The notes: generated from the letters alone by a model not told the origin. A DNA stretch of 64,000 bases from Actinomyces gerencseriae DSM 6844 (GCF_000429265.1 NZ_AUBN01000011.1:62001-126000); one strand, 5' to 3'. Numbered from the stretch's first letter, positions 50,286 to 59,838 are shown. Translations and numbers: made by a program.

Positions 50286-51827
50286 GTGACCACTCTTGAG
50301 CTGATGTCCTCCCGCCCCGCCCGCGCGAATGTCGAGGTGCTCGTGCTGGCGGCCGCGCGCATCGACGGGGCCCCCTCGCTTCTGACGGACGGCATCATCA
50401 CCGAGGACCTCGACGTCGGGGCCCTCGCCACGGCCCTGTCCGCCGTCGGCTTCACCGGAGAGCTCGACGAGGTCGCGCGGGTGCCCTCCGGCGCCCTGGG
50501 CCCGGGCATGACCGCCGACTGCGTCCTGGTCGTCGGAACCGGCACCGACCCCGGGCCGGGGGATGCCACCGCGCTCGGGGCCACCCGAGCAGGGACCCTC
50601 AAGCGGGCCGCCGGATGCGCTGCGCGCACGCTGTCCGGGTCGGGCTCGGCCGCGTTCCTCCTTCCGGCCGACCGGCCCGACGACCTGGTCGCGGTGGCCG
50701 AGGGCGCGCTCGTCGGCGCCTACGCCTGGTCGGGGCGCGTACCCGCCCCGACGCCACCGCTGGAGCGCATCGTCGTGGCCACCACCCTGGCGGGATCCGA
50801 GGAGGGGGATGCCGCCATGACGCGCGCGAGCGTCCTGTCCGAGGCGACGACGCTCGTGCGCGATCTCGTCAATGAGCCGCCCAATCGGTTGACCCCCGGG
50901 GTCTTCGCCGAGCGAGCGCGGGCCATCGCCGACGAGGCGGGGCTGGAGGTCGAAGTCCTTCAGGAGGCGCTCCTGCGCGAGCGCGGCTTCGGCGGCATCA
51001 TCGGCGTCGGTCAAGGCTCCGTGCACCCGCCCTCCCTCGTGCGCGTCTCCTGGGTGCCGGACCGGTCGGCGCAGCGCATCGCGCTGATCGGCAAGGGCAT
51101 CACCTTCGACTCCGGAGGCCTGTCCCTCAAGCCGGCGACCTCCATGCCGGAGATGAAGTCGGACATGGCCGGCGCCGCCACTGTGCTCGGCGCGGTCGTG
51201 GCGGCGGCGCGCCTGCAGCTGGGAGTCCGGGTGGACGCCTGGCTGGCCCTGGCCGAGAACATGCCCATGGCCGACGCCCAGCGCCCCGGCGACATCGTGA
51301 CGATGTACGACGGCACCACCGTGGAGATCACCAACACCGACGCGGAGGGGCGCCTGGTGATGGCCGACGCCCTGGCACGCGCCATCGAGGACGGGCCCGA
51401 CTGCGTGATCGACGTCGCCACCCTCACCGGGGCGCAGATCACCGCACTGGGCGACCGGGTGGCAGGGGTCATGGGCACTCCCCCGGTGCGCGATGAGGTC
51501 GTCGCCTGCGCCGCCGGAGTCGGCGAGGCGTTCTGGCCCATGCCGCTGCCCGAGCACCTGCGCAGCGCCCTGGAGACGCCCGTCGCCGCGCTTCGGAACG
51601 CCGCCGTCGGCAGCCGTGCCGGGGGCATGCTCGTGGCCGGGCTCTTCCTGCGCGAGTTCGTGGGGGATGTGCCATGGGCCCATCTCGACATCGCCGGCCC
51701 GGCCTACAACGAGAACTCGCCCTGGGGCGCGACGCCCACCGGCGGCACCGGAGTCGGCCTCGCCACAATTCTGGGCCTTCTCCGCAACCGCGGTCGCGTC
51801 CCCGACCGTCGGGCGGTCGTCGCATAG
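50286..51827 (+). CDS. pepA: Leucyl aminopeptidase (M17)
   Basis: 513 residues. Two-metal exopeptidase. The M17 signature NTDAEGRLV is present, as are GKGITFDSGGLSLKP and MKSDMAGAATV supplying metal ligands and the catalytic Lys. The GTG start lies just after GGAGG, and TACCAT 8 nt before it may be a -10. In M. tuberculosis a homologue (pepB) lies beside the E2 acyltransferase gene, as here. Confidence 0.94.
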   Translation: MTTLELMSSRPARANVEVLVLAAARIDGAPSLLTDGIITEDLDVGALATALSAVGFTGELDEVARVPSGALGPGMTADCVLVVGTGTDPGPGDATALGATRAGTLKRAAGCAARTLSGSGSAAFLLPADRPDDLVAVAEGALVGAYAWSGRVPAPTPPLERIVVATTLAGSEEGDAAMTRASVLSEATTLVRDLVNEPPNRLTPGVFAERARAIADEAGLEVEVLQEALLRERGFGGIIGVGQGSVHPPSLVRVSWVPDRSAQRIALIGKGITFDSGGLSLKPATSMPEMKSDMAGAATVLGAVVAAARLQLGVRVDAWLALAENMPMADAQRPGDIVTMYDGTTVEITNTDAEGRLVMADALARAIEDGPDCVIDVATLTGAQITALGDRVAGVMGTPPVRDEVVACAAGVGEAFWPMPLPEHLRSALETPVAALRNAAVGSRAGGMLVAGLFLREFVGDVPWAHLDIAGPAYNENSPWGATPTGGTGVGLATILGLLRNRGRVPDRRAVVA

Positions 51828-51960
51828 CCGACGAGCGACGCCCCGCGCCGTCGGAGGGCCGATAGCGACGACCCGTCCCGGGGCGCGACGCCCGCCGTGC
51901 CGATGCACGCGGGGCCGTAGTCCGGATGCCCCGTCGGGTGATGGGACTCACCGGCCCTAC

Positions 51961-51974
51961 AGGACTCAAGTCCC
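51961..51974 (+). promoter_or_regulatory. DosR-type palindrome upstream of lpdA
   Basis: AGGACT-CA-AGTCCC, one mismatch from the perfect inverted repeat seen before pfl. It lies 102 bp before the lpdA start. A possible -10 (TACGGA, 51997-52002) follows 22 bp later. A further inverted repeat GGTGA/TCACC lies just upstream. Confidence 0.45.
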
Positions 51975-52076
51975 CCACGCATGCGATTTCAGCACCTACG
52001 GATCGCGACCAGGTGCAACAATGACCAACGTGCCGAGCCGCTCCGCGCATGCGGACAACATCAGCGAGGAGTTTTC

Positions 52077-53450
52077 GTGACAGACACCGTGTACGACCTG
52101 GTCATCCTGGGCGCCGGCTCGGGCGGCTACGCCGCCGCGCTGCGCGGCGCTCAGCTGGGCCTGAGCGTCGCCCTCATCGAGGCGGACAAGATCGGCGGCA
52201 CCTGCCTCCATCGCGGTTGCGTGCCCACTAAGGCGATTCTGCACTCGGCAGAGACAGCCGAGGCCGTGCGCGAGGCCGCCGCCGTCGGGGTCAGGGCGGT
52301 GTTCCAGGGCATCGACATGCCCGCAGTCCAGAAGTACAAGGACGGCGTGATCTCGAGGATGCACAAGGGCCTGCAGGGTCTTGTCTCCTCCCGGGGCATC
52401 GAGGCCGTCAGGGGCTGGGGCCGGTTGATCGCCGAGGATACAGTCGAGGTGGATGGCAGGCGGTACAGGGGCAGGAACGTCGTCCTCGCCTCCGGCTCGT
52501 CGTCCAAGACCATGGGACAGAGGATCTCCGGGCCGGTCATGACCAGCGATCAGGCTCTCGAGCTCGACCACGTGCCGGCCTCGGCCATCATTCTGGGCGG
52601 CGGGGTCATCGGAGTCGAGTTCGCCTCCGCCTGGGCCTCCCTGGGTTCGCAGGTCACCGTCATCGAGGGGCTGCCCCGCCTGGTTCCGAATGAGGACGAG
52701 GCCATCTCCAAGCAACTCGAGCGGGCCTTCCGCAAGCGCAGGATCGTTGTCAGGACCGGCACCATGTTCGAGTCGGTCGAGCGCACCGCCGCCGGAGTAT
52801 CCGTTCGCACCACTGATGGCAGGGCCTTCGACGCCGAGGTCCTCCTCATCGCCGTGGGGCGCGGCCCGGCCACCGCGAATCTCGGCTACGAGGAGGCCGG
52901 AGTCGCAATGGATCGCGGTTTCGTCCTGACCGACGAGTACGGTCGCACCAGTGTCCGGGGCGTCTGGGCGGTGGGAGACATCGTCCCGGGCCTCCAGCTC
53001 GCGCATCGCGGATTCGCCCAGGGCATCGTGGTGGCCGAGAGGATCGCCGGTCTCGACCCTCGACCAGTCGACGACGCCCGGGTCCCGAGGGTGACCTTCT
53101 GCGAGCCCGAGATCGCCTCCGTGGGGCTCAGCGAGGCCGAGGCCATCGAGACCCATGGGGCCGAGAACGTCACAACGGCCGAGTTCAATGTGGCGGGCAA
53201 TGCCAGGAGCCAGATCCTGGGCGCGCAGGGATTCGTCAAGCTCGTCTCGCTCAAGGACGGGCCCGTCGTCGGCTTCCACGCCATCGGCGCGCGCATGGGC
53301 GAGCAGATCGGCGAGGGACAGCTGATCGTCTCATGGGAGGCCGATGCCCACGATCTCGCCCCGCTCGTCCACGCCCACCCCACGCAGAACGAGACCATCG
53401 GCGAGGCCGCTATGGTTCTCGCCGGCAAGCCCCTGCACAACCACGGCTGA
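52077..53450 (+). CDS. lpdA: Dihydrolipoyl dehydrogenase (E3)
   Basis: 457 residues. FAD enzyme that reoxidises dihydrolipoyl groups of 2-oxo acid dehydrogenases. N-terminal GAGSGG FAD motif, redox-active Cys pair in GGTCLHRGCVPTK (Cys43, Cys48), NAD-binding GGGVIGVEFA, and the C-terminal HAHPTQNETI His-Glu pair. The GTG at 52077 follows GCGAGGAG by 6 nt. It is 26 bp before the E2 gene, so E3 and E2 are made together. Confidence 0.96.
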   Translation: MTDTVYDLVILGAGSGGYAAALRGAQLGLSVALIEADKIGGTCLHRGCVPTKAILHSAETAEAVREAAAVGVRAVFQGIDMPAVQKYKDGVISRMHKGLQGLVSSRGIEAVRGWGRLIAEDTVEVDGRRYRGRNVVLASGSSSKTMGQRISGPVMTSDQALELDHVPASAIILGGGVIGVEFASAWASLGSQVTVIEGLPRLVPNEDEAISKQLERAFRKRRIVVRTGTMFESVERTAAGVSVRTTDGRAFDAEVLLIAVGRGPATANLGYEEAGVAMDRGFVLTDEYGRTSVRGVWAVGDIVPGLQLAHRGFAQGIVVAERIAGLDPRPVDDARVPRVTFCEPEIASVGLSEAEAIETHGAENVTTAEFNVAGNARSQILGAQGFVKLVSLKDGPVVGFHAIGARMGEQIGEGQLIVSWEADAHDLAPLVHAHPTQNETIGEAAMVLAGKPLHNHG

Positions 53451-53476
53451 TCTCGAAGAGATAGAGAGTTTCCACC

Positions 53477-54934
53477 ATGTCCGAGTCCGTAAAGATGCCC
53501 GCTCTGGGCGAGTCCGTCACCGAGGGCACTGTTTCGTCGTGGCTCAAGGCCGTCGGCGACACCGTCGAGGTGGATGAGCCCCTCCTCGAGGTCGCCACCG
53601 ACAAGGTCGACACCGAGGTGCCCTCGCCCGTCGCCGGCACGATCCTGGAGATCCGGGTCCCCGAGGACGAGACCGTCGAGGTGGGCACCGTCCTGGCCAT
53701 TATCGGGGCCCCCTCCGAGGGAGACGTCCCGGCGACCCCGGCGCCCGCGGCCGCCCCGGCCGCACCGATCCCCCCGGCACCCGCGGCCGCCCCCGCATCG
53801 GCGGCCGCGCCGACGCCCGCCGCCGCGCCGGCGGCACCGACGCCCGCGGCCGCTCCGGCCGCCCCGGTCTACGGCCCGAGGCACGCGGCGCCGACTCCCG
53901 CGGAGCCCAGGACCGAGTCGCCCGCGACGGCGGCGCCGTCCGCCGCCGCTGTCGCGTCCGCGGCGTACGTCACCCCGATCGTGCGCAAGCTCGCTCGGGA
54001 CAAGGGTATCGACCTCACGACGCTCACCGGAACGGGCGTGGGCGGTCGTATCCGCAAGCAGGACGTCGAGGAGGCGGCCAGGACCGCCGAAGCGGCCAAG
54101 GCGGCTGAGGCGGCCAAGGCGGCTGAGGCGGCCGGAACGTCCAGGGCCGCCGAGGCCCCGGCTCACGCTGCGGCGCCCGCCGCCCCGGCCGCCGCCAGGC
54201 CCGCGGTCGATACGGCACTGCGCGGCAGGACCGAGAAGATGAGCCGTCTGCGCCAGGTCATCGCCGAGCGCATGATCACCTCCCTGCAGACCTCCGCCCA
54301 GCTGACCACGGTCGTCGAGGTCGATGTCACCCGCGTGGCCGCCCTGCGCGGTCAGGCCAAGAACGAGTTCCTCGCCAAGAACGGCACGAAGCTGACCTTC
54401 CTGCCATTCTTCGTGGCGGCCGCGACCGAGGCCCTCAAGGCCCACCCGAAGATCAACGCCACCATCGACGACAAGCAGGTGACGTACCACGACGTCGAGC
54501 ACATCGGCATCGCGGTGGACACCCCGCGAGGGCTGCTCGTGCCCGTGGTGAAGAACGCCGGCGAGCTCAATATCCCGGGCCTGGCCAGGCGCATCAACGA
54601 TCTGGCCGCCCGCACCCGGGAGAACAGGGTCAACCCGGATGAGCTGAGCGGGTCGACCTTCACGATCACGAACACCGGCTCCGGGGGCGCGTTGTTCGAC
54701 ACCCCGATCATCAATCAGCCCGAGGTCGCGATTCTCGGCCTGGGCGCGATCCAGAAGCAGCCGCGCGTCATCAAGGACGTCGATGGGGGCGAGGCGATCG
54801 CGATCCGCTCGGTGTGCCATCTGGCGCTGTCCTACGATCACCGGCTGGTGGACGGCGCGGACGCGGCTCGCTACCTCATGACGGTCAAGAGGCGTCTTGA
54901 GGAAGGCGATTTCACCGGCGAGCTGGGACTCTGA
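53477..54934 (+). CDS. sucB: 2-oxo acid dehydrogenase E2 dihydrolipoyl acyltransferase
   Basis: 485 residues. One lipoyl domain with the lipoylated Lys in VATDKVDTE (Lys43), an Ala/Pro-rich linker, a peripheral subunit-binding domain ([17 protein letters not shown] to [11 protein letters not shown]), an EAAKA-type helical repeat linker and the acyltransferase domain with [12 protein letters not shown] (catalytic His and Asp). In actinobacteria this protein (DlaT/SucB) can serve pyruvate dehydrogenase; acyl specificity is not readable here, and no E1 gene lies nearby. Confidence 0.92.
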   Translation: MSESVKMPALGESVTEGTVSSWLKAVGDTVEVDEPLLEVATDKVDTEVPSPVAGTILEIRVPEDETVEVGTVLAIIGAPSEGDVPATPAPAAAPAAPIPPAPAAAPASAAAPTPAAAPAAPTPAAAPAAPVYGPRHAAPTPAEPRTESPATAAPSAAAVASAAYVTPIVRKLARDKGIDLTTLTGTGVGGRIRKQDVEEAARTAEAAKAAEAAKAAEAAGTSRAAEAPAHAAAPAAPAAARPAVDTALRGRTEKMSRLRQVIAERMITSLQTSAQLTTVVEVDVTRVAALRGQAKNEFLAKNGTKLTFLPFFVAAATEALKAHPKINATIDDKQVTYHDVEHIGIAVDTPRGLLVPVVKNAGELNIPGLARRINDLAARTRENRVNPDELSGSTFTITNTGSGGALFDTPIINQPEVAILGLGAIQKQPRVIKDVDGGEAIAIRSVCHLALSYDHRLVDGADAARYLMTVKRRLEEGDFTGELGL

Positions 54935-54948
54935 ACCCGCCCCGGGCG

Positions 54949-54983
54949 CGTGAGGCCCCGCACCGTAATGGTGCGGGGCCTCA
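54949..54983. terminator. Strong bidirectional terminator
   Basis: Perfect 15-bp stem (54949-54963 with 54969-54983) and a 5-nt GTAAT loop, between the convergent ends of sucB and tetR. Confidence 0.85.
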
Positions 54984-55020
54984 CTGCTGCTGCGCTCGGA
55001 GCGCCTCCGCGCCGCCCGCG

Positions 55021-55674
55021 CTACCGCCCCGAGTCCCGCTCCTCGCCGAGCGGCCGCCGCGCGAACCCGGCGAGTGGAACAGCGACCAGGCCGACCCGAC
55101 GGGCGAACTCGAGACGCTCCTGGAGGGTCTCGAGCTCTCCCGCCAACGGGCCGTCGAGCAGCAGTGACGCCAGCCCGTGCACGCCCGCCCAGAACAGCGT
55201 CTCGACCTCCGGTGCGGCGCCCTCGCCCGCCACCATCCTCGCCAGGCGCGCGAGCTCGTCGCGCGCGCGCGCACTCGCGTGCTCCACCTCGGGGAAGTGC
55301 TCCGGATCGCACATGTCGGGGCGGAACATCACGCGGAAGACCCCGGGATTGCGCAGCGCGAACTCGACATAGGCGTGCCCCGAGGCGATCAGGGTCGCAT
55401 GCAGCCCCTGCGCCTCGAGTCCGTCGTGCGCGGCGCTCAGATGGTCCGCGAGGTCCTCGAACCCCTCGCGCACCAGAGCCGCGAGGATCGCCTCGCGGTT
55501 GGCGAAGTAGTGGTAGGGGGCCTGGTGCGTGCACCCGGAGCGACGCGCGACCTCGCGCATGCTCAGCGCGCTCGGGCCGCCCGCATCGAGAAGCTCCCGA
55601 CTGGTCCGCAGAAGCCGGGCGCGCAGACCGCGGCCGTCGCCCCTCTCGGACTGCGCCACCGTTTCAGACGTCAT
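55021..55674 (-). CDS. TetR family transcriptional regulator
   Basis: 217 residues. N-terminal helix-turn-helix (MREVARRSGCTHQAPYHYFANREAILAAL) and a TetR-like C-terminal ligand domain. The ATG at 55674 is fixed by TACACT exactly 6 nt upstream (leaderless). It is divergent from the CrtI-like/FNR fusion gene; the operator arm at 55705-55718 falls at its -35 position, so it probably represses itself and the fusion gene. Confidence 0.9.
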   Translation of the reverse strand: MTSETVAQSERGDGRGLRARLLRTSRELLDAGGPSALSMREVARRSGCTHQAPYHYFANREAILAALVREGFEDLADHLSAAHDGLEAQGLHATLIASGHAYVEFALRNPGVFRVMFRPDMCDPEHFPEVEHASARARDELARLARMVAGEGAAPEVETLFWAGVHGLASLLLDGPLAGELETLQERLEFARRVGLVAVPLAGFARRPLGEERDSGR

Positions 55675-55680
55675 GGCACA

Positions 55681-55686
55681 AGTGTA
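55681..55686 (-). promoter_or_regulatory. -10 box of a leaderless tetR promoter
   Basis: TACACT read on the minus strand, 6 nt before the tetR ATG; the upstream operator arm overlaps the expected -35. Confidence 0.55.
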
Positions 55687-55704
55687 GAACCGTGCCACGC
55701 GACC

Positions 55705-55756
55705 TACTAGACAGTGTCTAAGTTCTTGTTATGCTGCTACCTGACACTGTCTAGTA
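55705..55756. promoter_or_regulatory. TetR operator and promoter of the fusion gene
   Basis: Two perfect 14-bp inverted arms, TACTAGACAGTGTC (55705-55718) and GACACTGTCTAGTA (55743-55756), 24 bp apart; the first also contains the palindrome TAGACA-G-TGTCTA (55708-55720). For the rightward gene a -35 (TAGACA, 55708-55713), 16-bp spacer and -10 (TATGCT, 55730-55735) lie between and under the arms. Binding at both would block the two divergent promoters. Confidence 0.75.
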
Positions 55757-55773
55757 ACGAGAAGAGTGGACAC

Positions 55774-58029
55774 ATGGCATACGACGTCATCGTCATCGGC
55801 TCCGGCATCGGAGGACTGACCGCCGCGGGCATGCTCGCCCGCGTGGCGGGCAAGCGGGTCCTCGTCCTCGAGCAGCACACGGAACCGGGAGGTCTGACTC
55901 ACACCTTCCGACGCGACGGGGCCTCCTGGGACGTGGGCGTGCACTACATCGGTCAGGTCGCGCCCGGCAGCCGGGCCCGCGCGTACTTCGACTACCTCTC
56001 CGGCGGCGAACTGATGTGGAACCGCATGCCGGAGGCCTACGACCGCTTCGTCTACCCCGGAATCGACCTGCGCGCCAGCAGTGATCCCGAGCAGTACGAG
56101 CGCAGCCTCACCAGCGCCTTCCCCGACGAGGCCGGGGCGATCCGCCGCTACGTCAAGGATGTTCGCCGCGTCGCCGCCTGGACGACGCTCGGCTTCGCCC
56201 AGGAGATGGTGCCCCGTCCCGTCGCGCCGCTCCTGCGTCTCGCACAGCGCCTGACCGGGCGCACCGCCACCGGCACGACGAAGGCGTACCTGGACGCCCA
56301 CGTCCGCTCCCCCGCCCTCAAGGCCGTCCTGGCCAGTCAGTGGGGCGACTACGGCCTTCCCCCCTCGCGCTCGGCCTTCGCCATGCACGCGTTGGTCGTC
56401 GCCCACTACCTCGACGGGGGATGGTTCCCCAGGGGCGGCAGCGCCCGAATCGCGCGCACCTTCGAGAAGGGGATCGAGCAGGCGGGAGGCGCCGTTCGCG
56501 TCGCCCAGGAGGTCACGGGGATCCTGGTCGAGGACGGCGCCGCGACGGGAGTGCGGGTGCTGGACCGTCGTGGTGCGGACACGTGCGAGCGGGTGCATCG
56601 CGCCCCCGTCGTCATCTCGGCCGCCGGAGCATCCACCACGTTCACCCGCCTGCTGCCGACGAACGGCGCCGTCGGCCGGGCCACGGCCCCCGTGCGCCGC
56701 ACCATCGGGCGCCTGGGCACGGGGATGTCGGCCGTGACCGTGTTCCTGCGCCTGCGAGACGACCCGCGCGGTATCGGCGTGGACGGCGGCAACGTCTGGG
56801 TCAACCGGCAGCTCGACCACGACGGCTTCGATCAGCGAGGAGCGGCTCTGCTGGAAGGACGGGCGCAGAGCGTCTTCGTCTCCTTCCCCTCCCTGAAGTC
56901 CGGCGAGACGCCGCACACCGCCGAAGTCACGTCATTCGTCGATGCCGAGGCCTTCCAGCGGTGGGCGGACCGTCCGCAGGGGGACCGGGGCTCCGACTAC
57001 TCCGCGCTCAAGGCGCGCATCGCCGCCGGCATGCTGTCCCTCGCGGAGAGCGCCGTCCCGGGTCTGAGCGATCTGGTGGAGTACACGGAGGTCTCCACGC
57101 CCCTGACCTACGAGCACTACACCGCGCATCCCGCCGGGGCCTTCTACGGGCCGCCCGCCACACCGTTGAGGTACGCGTCCCGGCCGCTGGGCCCCCGTAC
57201 GGCGATTCCCGGCCTGTTCCTGGCCGGCCAGGACGCCGGGAGCCTCGGCATCATGGGCGCCATGATGGGCGGGATGGCGGCCGCCTGCCAGGTGCTCGGA
57301 TCACGCGGCTACCCCATGATCACCGCGGCCGTGCGCTCTCAGGCTCCCGCCCGACCGGCCGCCGCGCCCCGCGCGCTGCCCGAGGGCAAGCACCACGCCG
57401 TCCTGACCTCCGCACGGCGTCTGACCCCCAGCATCCGGGAGGTGGAGCTCGAGCTGGAGGGCCCGGTCGAGGCCTGGGCGCCGGGGCAGTTCGCCCGCCT
57501 TCACGTGGGCGACAACGCATGGCGCGACTACTCGATCGCCGGGCTCGACGGAGGAGTGCTCCGGCTCCTCGTCTCGACTCGAACCGGCGGGACGGGGTCG
57601 CGTTTCATCGAGCGGGCCGGGACCGGGACTCGCACCGTCGTCGAGTTGCCCCTGGGGCGGTACGCACTCAGGGAATCCGGGCGCCGTCGTGTCTTCATCG
57701 CCACGGGCACCGGGCTCGCCCCCTTCCTGGCCATGTTCCGCCACGCGGACGACCTGGGGAACGACACCCTGCTGTTCGGCTGCCGCAACCGCGGGGAGGA
57801 TCTCACCACCCTGGTCGATGCCCCCCTGCCCGGTCGCGTGGTGCGTTGCCTCAGCCGTGAGGCGGTCGACGGCTCCTTCCACGGACGGGTGACGGATGCG
57901 CTCAAGGATATCGTCGCCGAACTGTCGGGAGCGGACGTCTACCTGTGCGGCTCGGCCGCCATGGTGGCGGACTGCCGGTCGCTCCTCGAGCGCGCGGACG
58001 TCGCCGAGGTGCTCACCGAGCCCTACTGA
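55774..58029 (+). CDS. CrtI-like FAD oxidoreductase fused to an FNR-type reductase
   Basis: 751 residues with two distinct modules. Residues 1 to about 520 are a phytoene desaturase/retinol saturase-like flavoprotein: VIGSGIGGLTAAG dinucleotide fold, EPGGLTHTF, and the C-terminal GLFLAGQDAGSLGIMGAMMGG. Residues about 539-751 form a ferredoxin-NADP reductase-like module: FAD-binding RDYSI (about 583), NAD(P)-binding IATGTGLAPFLAMF (about 641) and C-terminal CGSAAMV. No iron-sulfur cysteine motif is seen. The protein could reduce or saturate a polyunsaturated lipid/isoprenoid with electrons supplied by its own reductase part; the substrate is unknown. The ATG at 55774 follows a weak GAGTGGA. 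Controlled by the TetR operator. Confidence 0.85.
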   Translation: MAYDVIVIGSGIGGLTAAGMLARVAGKRVLVLEQHTEPGGLTHTFRRDGASWDVGVHYIGQVAPGSRARAYFDYLSGGELMWNRMPEAYDRFVYPGIDLRASSDPEQYERSLTSAFPDEAGAIRRYVKDVRRVAAWTTLGFAQEMVPRPVAPLLRLAQRLTGRTATGTTKAYLDAHVRSPALKAVLASQWGDYGLPPSRSAFAMHALVVAHYLDGGWFPRGGSARIARTFEKGIEQAGGAVRVAQEVTGILVEDGAATGVRVLDRRGADTCERVHRAPVVISAAGASTTFTRLLPTNGAVGRATAPVRRTIGRLGTGMSAVTVFLRLRDDPRGIGVDGGNVWVNRQLDHDGFDQRGAALLEGRAQSVFVSFPSLKSGETPHTAEVTSFVDAEAFQRWADRPQGDRGSDYSALKARIAAGMLSLAESAVPGLSDLVEYTEVSTPLTYEHYTAHPAGAFYGPPATPLRYASRPLGPRTAIPGLFLAGQDAGSLGIMGAMMGGMAAACQVLGSRGYPMITAAVRSQAPARPAAAPRALPEGKHHAVLTSARRLTPSIREVELELEGPVEAWAPGQFARLHVGDNAWRDYSIAGLDGGVLRLLVSTRTGGTGSRFIERAGTGTRTVVELPLGRYALRESGRRRVFIATGTGLAPFLAMFRHADDLGNDTLLFGCRNRGEDLTTLVDAPLPGRVVRCLSREAVDGSFHGRVTDALKDIVAELSGADVYLCGSAAMVADCRSLLERADVAEVLTEPY

Positions 58030-58123
58030 CCACGGCCGGGGGACGATCGGGCGCAATGACGACGTGCGGGCGACGAGCGAATCGCGCCGGGGCGAGCCGG
58101 CCCGTACCACGCGGCCGGCTCCC

Positions 58124-59704
58124 TCAGTCGGCCTGCAGGACCTCGACGACCCTCCACGGGTCGGGGACCAGCACGAGCACGACATCCCGACTCGCCTGGG
58201 CGGGCACGGCCCTCCGCGAGCCGTCGGCCCCGATGCGCACCGACGGCCCCTGGGACTGCGACACACGGACGACGGTGGCGCCGGGCCAGTCATCGCCGGC
58301 CCGCTCCGCCTGCGCACTGGTCACCGAGTGCACCATGGTGTCCAGCCCCTCGACCCGCTCCCCCGCGTCGGCGAGCGCCGTCAGCAGCGCCTGATCGGCC
58401 AGGGCCGCCGGGGAGCCCGGTGCGGTCGTGGACGCCAGGGCCTCGGCATCGCCCTCGTTGAGAGCGGCATCACGGGTCACCGAGAGCTCGACCACCACCG
58501 GCAGCATATCGGTCTCCCCCGCATCGGCGGCGTCCATGGCAACGGCATCCGCGGCGTCCGCATCCGCGGCATCCTGCGCAACTGCTTCGGCCGCCATCGT
58601 CGAGGCGGACGCCTCGGCGGTGGACGGCGCATCGTCCCGGCCGAGTATCCGGTCGGGAGCCCACCCCGGCATCAGCGCACCGGCTCCGACGGCGACGACG
58701 ACGGCGCTGAGCATCAGCAGCACCAGGCCCAGGAGCGCCGCGCGACGTCGATGACTCGCCGGAGGGCCCGTGAGCCCCCGGGGCCGGGCCGGTCGCCGCG
58801 CCCCGGGGGCGCGACCGCGACGCGACGCCACCGCCCGTGTCGGCTGAGCGGTCGCGGCCCTCAGCGCTCCGGCGGCCAGTCTGGCTCCGTCGGGCAGTTC
58901 GATGGCGCCCGGCCGACCGATTTCGGGGGCGCGGGCCGCAAGGTCGCGCGCGCTGGGCCTGCGAGCGGGATCGGGATCCAGGGCGTCGAGCAGCACCCGG
59001 TCCAGCCGTTCGGCCAGGGCCGGCGATCCCGCGGCGCACTGGCGCAGGAGGGCCGCCAGGGAGTACACATCCGCGGCGGCAGTCGCCGGCCCTCCCGTCC
59101 CGCGCTCGGGGGCCGCGCTCGACTCGGTGCCGGTCTCCAGGACGCCCCCCAGCAGATCGATGAGAACCGGTCGGCCGTCGGTGTCCACGATGACATTGGC
59201 CGCCGCCACGTCTCCATGAGCCATGCTCCGCTCGTGCAGATGCGCCAGCGCGGCCCCGAGGTCGTCGAGCAGCCGCGCGGCCTCGTCACGCGTCAGTCCG
59301 CCCCGGGCGCCCAGCACGACCGCCAGATCGGCTCCCACGACGAGGTCGCTGATCACGCCCACGCGTCCCCCCGGCAGGGAGATCACCTGCCGAACCCCCA
59401 CGATCGCCTCACTGCGCAGCAGCCGAAGATCGGCCAGGCGACGCAGGGCGCGGGCCCCGGCCGCGCCCTCGGCCACGTCGACGACCTGAACCACGACGTC
59501 GCGCCCGGAGGTATCCAGGGCCCTCCGCGGAGCGAAGTAGCCCGGCCGATCACGCCCCATCGGCTCCCCGATCGCCAGGCCCGCCGCCACCAGCTCATCG
59601 CTGATCTCGACGGGCAGGGCGGTGTCCTCGGTGGACGAGGAGTCGCCGGCGCGCGGCGGCTCCGATTTCGATCGGCGCGGCTTCAGGGATCTCATGGCAG
59701 CCAT
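58124..59704 (-). CDS. Membrane-anchored protein kinase-like protein, probable pseudokinase
   Basis: 526 residues. A Ser/Thr kinase-like domain (about residues 35-260) has a catalytic loop HGDVAAANV (Asp165, Asn170 kept; HRD Arg changed to Gly) and DLLG in place of DFG (Asp183 kept). The ATP-binding VAIK Lys is replaced by Gln (VVVQVVDV, residue 73). A basic Arg/Pro/Ala linker, one membrane helix (about 322-346) and an extracytoplasmic Ala/Asp-rich plus globular domain follow. The start is uncertain among three ATGs (59722, 59704, 59695); 59704 is chosen for GAGGACC just upstream. Related to PknB-like receptors by layout. Confidence 0.75.
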   Translation of the reverse strand: MAAMRSLKPRRSKSEPPRAGDSSSTEDTALPVEISDELVAAGLAIGEPMGRDRPGYFAPRRALDTSGRDVVVQVVDVAEGAAGARALRRLADLRLLRSEAIVGVRQVISLPGGRVGVISDLVVGADLAVVLGARGGLTRDEAARLLDDLGAALAHLHERSMAHGDVAAANVIVDTDGRPVLIDLLGGVLETGTESSAAPERGTGGPATAAADVYSLAALLRQCAAGSPALAERLDRVLLDALDPDPARRPSARDLAARAPEIGRPGAIELPDGARLAAGALRAATAQPTRAVASRRGRAPGARRPARPRGLTGPPASHRRRAALLGLVLLMLSAVVVAVGAGALMPGWAPDRILGRDDAPSTAEASASTMAAEAVAQDAADADAADAVAMDAADAGETDMLPVVVELSVTRDAALNEGDAEALASTTAPGSPAALADQALLTALADAGERVEGLDTMVHSVTSAQAERAGDDWPGATVVRVSQSQGPSVRIGADGSRRAVPAQASRDVVLVLVPDPWRVVEVLQAD

Positions 59705-59746
59705 GGTCCTCGTGCCCCCCATTGCGGCACCAGGTTCGAGGCACCC

Positions 59747-59755
59747 TGTGGATAA
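59747..59755 (-). promoter_or_regulatory. Perfect DnaA-box 9-mer
   Basis: TTATCCACA on the minus strand, in the divergent region between the kinase-like gene and lipB. Same sequence as at 7399-7407. Confidence 0.35.
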
Positions 59756-59838
59756 CTCCCGATCGTCCGGGGTCGGCCCCGCACGACATCGGGGTCCGCA
59801 CGGCGAGTCCGCTCTGCGCGCCGCCCCGGCAGGACGTC

